Part shown: piece by piece, positions 1 to 5,777 of the stretch
Numbering within the stretch: position 1 is the stretch's first letter
How the letters are laid out: the number at the start of each line of letters is the position of its first letter
Assembly: GCA_039920305.1 (NCBI GenBank)
Contig: JBDSEA010000199.1
Location: 1 to 6,847, forward strand
Length of the DNA: 6,847 bases
Direction of reading: 5' to 3'
DNA from: DASRAJ01 sp039920305
GTDB lineage: Bacteria; Bacteroidota; Bacteroidia; Chitinophagales; UBA10324
Translations under genes and position numbers: made by a program
Notes under the pieces: generated by a model
Told to the model about the DNA's origin: nothing
Seen by the model: only the letters and a program-made list of their open reading frames with translations
Database searches by the model: none

Positions 1-1562
1 CCACCCTTCTTGTTTTATTCCATGCTGACTTTGAAATATGCGCGCAGGAAGTTCCATCTATCGAATGGCAGAGATCGCTAGGAGGCAGCAGTGGTGAAAC
101 CGCTAATTCAATTGAACAAACCTTCGACGGCGGGTTTATTACCGCAGGATATTCATGGTCAGTAAATGGCGATGTCACAGGAAATCATGGATTGAGCGAT
201 TATTGGATCGTGAAGCTGGATGATGCCGGGAATGTGTTATGGGAAAAGGCCTTTGGCGGAAGTGAGAATGATGTGGCGTGGGACATGAAGCAAACAGCTG
301 ATAGCGGGTTTATTATAGTGGGTTATTCAAGATCAGCTGATGGAGACATTCCTGTAAATAAGGGATTGACGGATTATTGCATTATGAAGCTTGATGCTTC
401 AGGAAATTTGACATGGCAGAGATCATTCGGCGGGAGCGATGATGACTGGGCATATGCAGTTCAGCAAACAACTGATCTCGGATTTATTGTTGCAGGATTT
501 TCCAAATCCTCGGATGGAGATGTTACCGCAAATCAGGGAGACTGGGATTATTGGATAGTGAGGCTTGACGCCAATGGGAATATGATGTGGCAAAAATCAG
601 TGGGAGGCAGCGATGAGGATGAGGCTTATGCGGTTATTCAAACTCCCGATGGAGGATTCGTGGTTGCAGGAGGCTCTGATTCTGATGATGGTGATGTTTC
701 CGGCAACCATGGAGATGATGATTACTGGATTGTCAGGCTTGACAGCATGGGTAACATGCTATGGCAAAAGTCTTTCGGTGGCAGTGGTAGTGATTATGCC
801 TATGCTTTACAGCAAACTTCTGATAATGGATTTATTATTGCCGGCTCTTCCTCTTCCAATGATCAGGAAGTTTCTGGAAATCATGGATTCACTGACTATT
901 GGGTGATGAAATCAGATGCAGATGGAAATTTGATCTGGCAGAAATCTTTTGGCGGGAGTGACTATGACATTGCCGGCAGTATTGTACAAACCACAGATGG
1001 CGGATTTATTCTTGCAGGCGATTCTTATTCAAGCGATGGTGATGTTACAGAAAATTATGGATTTGATGATTACTGGATTGTGCGGCTCGACACCTCGGGG
1101 ACCCTGGTGTGGCAAAAATCGCTGGGGGGAAACGGCTATGACCAGGCAAATGCCATCCGGCAGGCAGCAGACGGCGGATTTATTGTTGCCGGTCTGTCGT
1201 TCTCCAATGACCATGATGTTTCAGGCAATCATGAAAACAGCTTTGGTGCTTCTGAAGATTACTGGATCGTCAAGCTCACAGATGAAGTGGAGTCGGGAAT
1301 CAATTCTGTTCAGGGTATTACTCTTTCAATTTTTCCAAACCCGGTTACGGATTTTCTCTTGATTGACCCGGGACCATATTCTTTTGACTTCGCTATAGTG
1401 GTTTATAATGTTGAAGGAAAAAAAATCAGTATCCCCATTAGTTTTAATGAAACGCAGTTCCTTCTGAATACTTCTTCGTTAGCTGATGGATTTTACCTGG
1501 TTGAGCTTCTGGATTTGAATTCAGGCAATATTGCCCGGGGTAAGTTTTTGAAGGAAAAATAG
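1..1562 (+). CDS. Secreted seven-repeat protein with C-terminal T9SS type A sorting domain (5' partial)
   Basis: The frame is open from the left edge (first full codon at 3) to the TAG at 1560-1562, giving 519 visible residues. The TTG at 192 falls inside the first repeat and is not the start. Visible residues 1-15 (TLLVLFHADFEICAQ) look like the end of a signal peptide, so the true start should lie only a few codons off the edge. Residues 20-425 are seven tandem repeats of 58 residues with the consensus WQKSFGGS..D.A, then QT.DGGFI.AG, then DGDV..N.G, then DYWIV.LD..GN. From residue 432 there is a C-terminal domain with FPNPVTD (444-450), a late LADGFYLVEL segment and a basic end (KFLKEK), as in the Por_Secre_tail/type A signal. 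This predicts export by Sec, then by T9SS to the cell surface or medium. The repeat family is common in Bacteroidota secreted proteins, but its ligand or activity is not known to me. No catalytic motif is visible. The gene converges with the minus-strand block. Confidence 0.9.
   Translation, partial: TLLVLFHADFEICAQEVPSIEWQRSLGGSSGETANSIEQTFDGGFITAGYSWSVNGDVTGNHGLSDYWIVKLDDAGNVLWEKAFGGSENDVAWDMKQTADSGFIIVGYSRSADGDIPVNKGLTDYCIMKLDASGNLTWQRSFGGSDDDWAYAVQQTTDLGFIVAGFSKSSDGDVTANQGDWDYWIVRLDANGNMMWQKSVGGSDEDEAYAVIQTPDGGFVVAGGSDSDDGDVSGNHGDDDYWIVRLDSMGNMLWQKSFGGSGSDYAYALQQTSDNGFIIAGSSSSNDQEVSGNHGFTDYWVMKSDADGNLIWQKSFGGSDYDIAGSIVQTTDGGFILAGDSYSSDGDVTENYGFDDYWIVRLDTSGTLVWQKSLGGNGYDQANAIRQAADGGFIVAGLSFSNDHDVSGNHENSFGASEDYWIVKLTDEVESGINSVQGITLSIFPNPVTDFLLIDPGPYSFDFAIVVYNVEGKKISIPISFNETQFLLNTSSLADGFYLVELLDLNSGNIARGKFLKEK
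60..1277 (+). repeat. Seven tandem 174-bp (58-residue) coding repeats
   Basis: Six units are exactly 174 bp, starting at 60, 234, 408, 582, 756 and 930. The seventh starts at 1104 and ends at the DYWIVKL segment at 1277, with about five extra residues (around ENSFGA) just before that segment. Every unit keeps the GGS, GGF/GF, AG and DY(W/C) positions, while the DNA has diverged freely. The units are therefore old protein repeats rather than a recent DNA-level expansion. The acidic loop (DGDVSGN-like, up to DDGDV plus DDD in unit 4) resembles calcium-binding loops, but that is an inference. The 58-residue period and the four beta-like stretches per unit fit one beta-propeller blade each. Confidence 0.9.
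1296..1559 (+). other. T9SS type A C-terminal sorting domain (protein domain)
   Basis: The last 88 residues follow the last repeat directly. The domain starts with GINSVQ and has the hallmark FPNPVTD at 1332-1352, beta-rich middle strands, a LADGFYLVEL strand and a C-terminal KFLKEK. This order matches the type A sorting domain, which is recognised by the T9SS translocon and normally cleaved by the PorU-type sortase. Assignment is by motif only. Confidence 0.88.
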
Positions 1563-1573
1563 TTTATTTCCTT
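1551..1573. terminator. Possible short bidirectional hairpin across the convergent stop codons
   Basis: AAGGAAA (1551-1557) and TTTCCTT (1567-1573) are perfect inverted repeats separated by 9 bases that include both stop codons (1560-1562 on plus, 1564-1566 on minus). A 7-bp, A/T-rich stem is weak, and there is no clear run of T after it on either strand. It is the only candidate terminator at this junction and may have no function. Confidence 0.2.
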
Positions 1574-3042
1574 GCATATATCTCGCACCAAGCCTTGCCG
1601 CATTCATACTTTTCTAATAATTGAACTGAAGGATTGGATTTAACATACTCATAATTCGATTGATTCAATTGCAGGTTACTGAAAATATAATAATCTGTAT
1701 TGCTGAAATCATGATAATCTTTTAGTTCCACATCAGAAGCTACATTCACAAATGGCGGCCCATTGAGATAAAATAATTCCGGGTGTGTGAGATTGTATCG
1801 CATCTCATAAATAGTGAAAATCTTGTTCAGTTGGGCGTGTCTTGATTCCATGAAATTAACGGCCTTTTTGTGAACGGCTATAACATCCTTATAATTTAAT
1901 GAGACATCATCAATCCATGACGGATTAAAAGTGATGTCATGATACAATGAAAGTCCTATTGCACCACATAAAATATAGTGGAAAAACCGGTAACCCAGCA
2001 GATGCATCTGATAGCTCCATAAGGTAAGAATGAGAATAAAAATTACAAGAAGAATCATCAGGTATCGCAGTAAAATATAATTGAAAAGAGAAAACAAAAA
2101 ATAGAGTATAAAAGCTGCCATCAGATACCCGGTGACTTTCAGAATATCTTTGGAAAAGGATCCCCAGTTGCGGCGCAAATGCAGGAAAACAATAAGGAGG
2201 ATGAAAATGCTTATTGCCGTAAGTGCTTTTCTTCCATAGCCTGTAAAAATAAAATCAGCTATCAATCCTGCATGGCTAAGAGCTGAACCCGCGCTTAAGT
2301 CAATCAGATGGAGATGCTCGGGAAAAAAATACCAGTCATAATTTATTTTCTGGTACACATAGAATGCCGCTCCCACAAAAAGCGGTGAGCCCGCCATGAA
2401 TAAATATCCGGCAATGGACGCAATGCTTTTTTTATCATACCGCAAGTATTCATTGATAGCCAGGATGCATGTCACAAGGACAACAGAGCAGATAATTACA
2501 AATCCGGATTCTTTGGTGAACACAAGAATAGCAGCAGTAATGAAATAAAGAAAATTTCTTCCCGTATGAAGAAAATAGATCGGGATGATCGTCATCATTG
2601 CGATAAAAACTTCCGGAAGCATAAAGGAGGATTGGACGATAAAAGCTTCCTGAGAAAGGAGCAAAAATGTTCCGAGTAATGCAAAAACCGGGTTGGTGAA
2701 TTTTTTCAGAATGAAAAAAAATGCAATAACAAAAGCTGAAGTAACGCTCAGTGAAAAAGCATGTAGCACAAAAGGCGAAAATCCAAATACCTGAGCAGCA
2801 GCAGCATTCATAAAATAAAACCAAAGAGGGTGGCCGCGGAATAAATCAGGGGACAGGCACTCAGGTAACAGGCAGCAATGATTATTATACATTGCCCACA
2901 CAGCTTCCGCGTATGACCATCCCTCATCCCAGAAAAAAGGCAATTGCAGCAATGGAAACTTGTAAATCCAGAGGGTTAGCAACCCCGCAAATAAGATACA
3001 GGTTGCGATTACGGATGGTGTTCTGCTGCTTATTAGATTCAT
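1564..3042 (-). CDS. Polytopic membrane glycosyltransferase, GT-C / PMT-ArnT-like
   Basis: A 492-residue protein with an N-terminal membrane segment (about 10-29) followed by the loop FFWDEGWSY, in which D39-E40 match the acidic pair in the first outer loop of GT-C enzymes. HPLWFYF (71-77), FMLPEVF (140-146), TKESGF (176-181) and LLRYLM (324-329) also match the pattern of PMT_2/ArnT-like families. About ten further hydrophobic segments follow up to residue 365, and then a soluble C-terminal region (about 370-492), probably periplasmic. Such enzymes transfer a sugar from a polyprenyl-phosphate carrier to a lipid, glycan or protein outside the inner membrane; acceptor and donor cannot be read from the sequence. 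Cysteines cluster at 56, 57 and 62 in the first loop and at 481 and 486 near the C-terminus. The start is the ATG at 3042, with AGGA (3050-3053) seven bases upstream, a better ribosome site than its neighbours have. It lies 20 bp downstream of gmk, so it is probably co-transcribed with it. Confidence 0.75.
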   Translation of the reverse strand: MNLISSRTPSVIATCILFAGLLTLWIYKFPLLQLPFFWDEGWSYAEAVWAMYNNHCCLLPECLSPDLFRGHPLWFYFMNAAAAQVFGFSPFVLHAFSLSVTSAFVIAFFFILKKFTNPVFALLGTFLLLSQEAFIVQSSFMLPEVFIAMMTIIPIYFLHTGRNFLYFITAAILVFTKESGFVIICSVVLVTCILAINEYLRYDKKSIASIAGYLFMAGSPLFVGAAFYVYQKINYDWYFFPEHLHLIDLSAGSALSHAGLIADFIFTGYGRKALTAISIFILLIVFLHLRRNWGSFSKDILKVTGYLMAAFILYFLFSLFNYILLRYLMILLVIFILILTLWSYQMHLLGYRFFHYILCGAIGLSLYHDITFNPSWIDDVSLNYKDVIAVHKKAVNFMESRHAQLNKIFTIYEMRYNLTHPELFYLNGPPFVNVASDVELKDYHDFSNTDYYIFSNLQLNQSNYEYVKSNPSVQLLEKYECGKAWCEIYARK

Positions 3043-3062
3043 TAATGGATCCTGAGCAGTTA

Positions 3063-3632
3063 TCAGGCGATCTCGAGAAATTTTTTCACAGCCGCTTCTG
3101 CCGCAATGATTGCATGGTTGAGATCATCGTTCACAATCACCACATCAAACCGTGATTCAAACTTCAGTTCATTAGCAGCCTTCTGAATGCGCTCTTCAAT
3201 TTTTTCAGGTGGTTCCGTTGCACGGCTATGCAGCCGGCGAACGAGGGTTTCATATTCTGGAGGCTTGATAAATATGGTGAGTGTGTTATCCGGAAATTTC
3301 TTTTGCAGCCTGATCGCACCATGCACATCCACATCAAAAAGAACATCTTTACCGGCGCTCCAGAGTTTATCAAGCTCTTCCTTCAGTGTGCCATAATAGG
3401 TGCCATGGTAAACCTCTTCCCACTCTATAAATGCCTCTGCTTCCCTGCGCCTTTTAAATTCCTCTTCATTGATGAAATAATAATCTTTTCCCTCCTGCTC
3501 TTCTTTGCGCTGCCTGCGCGTGGTTGCTGAAACAGAAAATGCGAGACCAGGAATCGAAACAAGTAAATGACGGGCGATGGTGGTTTTACCGGCCCCGGAT
3601 GGCGCAGTGATCACAATAAGTTTGCCCCGCAT
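3063..3632 (-). CDS. gmk: Guanylate kinase
   Basis: This 189-residue protein phosphorylates GMP (and dGMP) to GDP with ATP in the cytoplasm, an essential step of guanine nucleotide synthesis. Visible family marks are the P-loop APSGAGKTT (10-18), the GMP-binding segment SVSATTRRQR (33-42) with the following GKDYYF (48-53), E70, the YYGT motif (79-82), FDVDVHGA (99-106), and arginines R137 and R148 in the lid region. The frame stays open upstream to an ATG at 3740, but that start would add 36 residues unlike the family and would overlap the end of the terC-family gene by 35 bp. The ATG at 3632 puts the P-loop at the usual place and gives the normal family length, so I chose it. No strong Shine-Dalgarno sequence precedes it. 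It sits 73 bp after the TerC gene and 20 bp before the glycosyltransferase gene. Confidence 0.96.
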   Translation of the reverse strand: MRGKLIVITAPSGAGKTTIARHLLVSIPGLAFSVSATTRRQRKEEQEGKDYYFINEEEFKRRREAEAFIEWEEVYHGTYYGTLKEELDKLWSAGKDVLFDVDVHGAIRLQKKFPDNTLTIFIKPPEYETLVRRLHSRATEPPEKIEERIQKAANELKFESRFDVVIVNDDLNHAIIAAEAAVKKFLEIA

Positions 3633-3705
3633 AGGCGGGCGAAGGTAGCAGAAGTTGGGATGAGAATCGGGGTCTGCTTTATTTATCAAAGAAAATTTCC
3701 ACCTA

Positions 3706-4671
3706 TTATTTGTCAGAGTCCAGCGGTACTTTTTCCTCATTGTTGATCAGGACGGAAAGAAGGATTGAGCCTACCAATACTCCTGCAATGACCAGCAGCG
3801 ACCACAAGGTTGCAATATGAATGTCGAAAATCCCAATGATCATTTTTACTCCTATAAAAATCAGGACAAGGGAAATTCCCTGTTGCAAATATTCGAACTT
3901 GTTTGCTGCATGGCTTAAAAGGAAAAACATTGCCCGTAAACCCATTACAGCGAAAACATTCGATGTAATGATTACGAGCCGGTCCTGGGATATTGCAAAT
4001 ACCGCGGGTATGGAATCGAGGGCGAAAACCAGGTCTGTGGAAGCAATGATCACGATCACAGGGAATAGTTTGCTGAAATACCACTTGCCATCCTGGATCA
4101 CTGAAAAATTTCCACCGGCTTCATGATCCAGCATTCGTAAGTAGCGGCGCAATATTTTATACAGAATATTTTTTTCAGGGTTGAATTCATTTTCTTTTCT
4201 TTTTAACAGAATGCTTGCACCGGTGTAAATTAGTATGGCTCCGAAAATGTATAATGTCCAGTGAAACTCCTCTACAATTTCAATCCCCACCAAAATAAAA
4301 ATGAGCCTGAAAACTACCGCACCCATAATCCCATAGAACAAAACTTTATGATAATATTCCTGTGAAACTTTGAAATAGGTAAGAATAATAATGAAGACGA
4401 AAAGATTGTCTGCTGAAAGCGAATATTCCATGAGGTAGGCCGAAATATATTGCAGCCCTTCCTCCTTTCCGTGATAGATATAAACGAGTATCCCGAAGCT
4501 TAATGCTGCTGTGATCCATGAAAAAGTCTGGATCAGGGCGCTTCGCAGTGTCATTTCTACTTTGCGCCTTACGAGAATACCCAGGTCGAGTATCATAAAT
4601 ACAAGAATGAGTATTCCAAAAAGGGCATAAAGCACCGTTGTATCTCCAAATCTTTCGAGCATTGATGTCAT
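3706..4671 (-). CDS. TerC/Alx-family integral membrane protein, probable Mn2+ exporter
   Basis: A 321-residue protein with about eight or nine hydrophobic segments. The family's acidic intramembrane motifs are present: FMILDLGIL (25-33), MEYSLSADNLFVF (81-93) and IIASTDLVFALDSIPAVFAI (208-227). The basic, charged cytoplasmic stretch at about 157-200 (KRKENEFNPEK and RRYLRMLDHEAGG) is typical of the Alx-type subgroup. Members such as E. coli Alx and related TerC proteins have been linked to manganese export and to metalation of exported proteins. Metal specificity here is inferred from family only. Start: the ATG at 4671 (MTSMLERF) is used; an ATG three codons later (4662) is equally possible, as neither has a clear Shine-Dalgarno sequence. 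Only 14 bp separate it from the DUF4340 gene upstream, so there is no room for its own promoter or a yybP-ykoY manganese riboswitch. Confidence 0.9.
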   Translation of the reverse strand: MTSMLERFGDTTVLYALFGILILVFMILDLGILVRRKVEMTLRSALIQTFSWITAALSFGILVYIYHGKEEGLQYISAYLMEYSLSADNLFVFIIILTYFKVSQEYYHKVLFYGIMGAVVFRLIFILVGIEIVEEFHWTLYIFGAILIYTGASILLKRKENEFNPEKNILYKILRRYLRMLDHEAGGNFSVIQDGKWYFSKLFPVIVIIASTDLVFALDSIPAVFAISQDRLVIITSNVFAVMGLRAMFFLLSHAANKFEYLQQGISLVLIFIGVKMIIGIFDIHIATLWSLLVIAGVLVGSILLSVLINNEEKVPLDSDK

Positions 4672-4685
4672 TTTGAAATGGCTGC

Positions 4686-5699
4686 TCAGTGTTTTAGCAT
4701 GTAGCTGGTATTTTTCAAAAGCCGACCAAAATGATAGCGCTGAACAATAACAAAATCACTTCCATTATTGATTGATGCAAAGTAGCGATCACTGTCAAAC
4801 TTCATCGGTTGGCCGGATGGATCAAACTGCATGGGAGAATCTGGCAATAAAGGGATACGATAGCATGCAGTGGTGTGGCGTAAATTTCCACGATCAATGA
4901 GCGTGATGGTGCAGAAGGGCGGAGCTTGTAGAATTGTGTCCTTCTTCGACAAGTCATTAACGTAAGCTTCGGCGTTTATGAAGCTGAAAAGATCAAGGTA
5001 GGAGCGAAGCTTATTCTGATCAACCAATGAATGATCATAAATGCGGCCGGCTGCATCTTTAAGCTGAAAAGAATCAGGACCAAGAACGGAAATGGAAAAT
5101 GAACTGTCAGCTTTTTCTGTATACTGCACAGTCACTTCCCTGATTTCATTCAGCCTGAAATTGTAAATTTCCGTACTTCTGATGGCATCGGCATCGGTAG
5201 TATAGCGGGTTTCGAGCACACCCTGAAATCCCGGGATTGCAGTCACATATGGGTTCCTTGATCCTTCCATTAGCATAAACGTGCCGTGGGAATCAAGCGA
5301 GGGGCCACCGACAAAATAAGATCTGATCAATTTTCCCCTCGTATCGTATATCTCTACTTTCTTATTGTGCGCTGCCATTTCCGCAGCCACTTTATTTATT
5401 GCTGCCTGCTGCACCGGATAGCTAACAGCCACGTTTTTAATGGTGCTGAGCAATACTCTTATATAATCGTTACGCACAGGATATTTTTTATCAAGCATCC
5501 AGAAATTTTTCATGCGTTCTATTACCACTTTATTACCCTGCATGTCGCCGATGAAAATTTTACCGATGGAAGCAGTATCTGTTACTGCGAATCCCGTTTC
5601 CTCTTCATTTAATGTGCCCGGGGTTTTTTTAATGACAAGAAAGTACGCACTCACAGCAAGCATGGTAAAGAGGAGGAGAAAAAAGATATTGCGTTTCAT
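4686..5699 (-). CDS. DUF4340-like membrane-anchored protein, probable partner of GldG
   Basis: With the start at the ATG at 5699 the protein has 337 residues: a short basic N-terminus (MKRN), one hydrophobic segment (about 5-23) acting as uncleaved anchor or signal, and a long extracytoplasmic part. The part after the anchor (FAVTDTASIGKIFIGD, 37-52, then WMLDKKYPVRNDYIRVLLSTI, about 67-87) matches the pattern I associate with DUF4340: a short beta unit over a target residue, a W-x-L/I-x-x-x-Y-P-V step, and a helix. No enzymatic motif is visible. The frame is open to an ATG at 5756, which would add 19 residues (MHSKNLYHNISLYYFQFVK) ahead of the hydrophobic segment; the inner start gives a normal signal anchor and follows an A/T-rich GTTAAA leader. 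In other bacteria DUF4340 genes often follow GldG-like ABC auxiliary genes, and here the gene is 78 bp downstream of gldG. The assignment is from pattern and context, and the molecular role is unknown. Confidence 0.72.
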   Translation of the reverse strand: MKRNIFFLLLFTMLAVSAYFLVIKKTPGTLNEEETGFAVTDTASIGKIFIGDMQGNKVVIERMKNFWMLDKKYPVRNDYIRVLLSTIKNVAVSYPVQQAAINKVAAEMAAHNKKVEIYDTRGKLIRSYFVGGPSLDSHGTFMLMEGSRNPYVTAIPGFQGVLETRYTTDADAIRSTEIYNFRLNEIREVTVQYTEKADSSFSISVLGPDSFQLKDAAGRIYDHSLVDQNKLRSYLDLFSFINAEAYVNDLSKKDTILQAPPFCTITLIDRGNLRHTTACYRIPLLPDSPMQFDPSGQPMKFDSDRYFASINNGSDFVIVQRYHFGRLLKNTSYMLKH

Positions 5700-5777
5700 T
5701 TTAACAAATTGGAAATAATACAAGCTAATATTATGATACAAATTTTTGGAATGCAAATCATTGAAAAGCTCAGGCGC

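Noticed and set aside
192..194. TTG as the start codon of the repeat protein
   Set aside because: The same frame is open back to the left edge and encodes most of a first repeat (from 60) and a signal-peptide-like segment before that. TTG 192 is a leucine codon inside unit 1.
613..1362. Overlapping open frames inside the repeat gene on both strands
   Set aside because: They recur at the repeat period, have Met-rich or low-complexity composition and match nothing recognisable. They are shadows of the repeat coding frame.
2450..3530. Open frames opposite or within the glycosyltransferase and gmk genes
   Set aside because: They are Cys- and aromatic-rich out-of-frame translations lying wholly inside genes with clear family motifs, so they are not real genes.
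3633..3705. Terminator or attenuator between the TerC-family gene and gmk
   Set aside because: Only a 4-bp stem (CTTT/AAAG) and a loop-less GAAATTTC-like palindrome are present, neither of which supports a stable hairpin.
4672..4685. yybP-ykoY manganese riboswitch ahead of the TerC-family gene
   Set aside because: Only 14 bp separate the gene from its upstream neighbour, which is far too short for this riboswitch, and no such structure is visible in the end of the upstream gene.
5711..5742. Possible Bacteroidota-type promoter upstream of the DUF4340 gene: TTTG at 5742-5739 and TATTATTT at 5720-5713 on the minus strand
   Set aside because: The downstream box matches TAnnTTTG poorly, the 18-base spacing is off, and the implied transcription start would leave only about six bases of leader. 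A/T-rich sequence gives such matches by chance.
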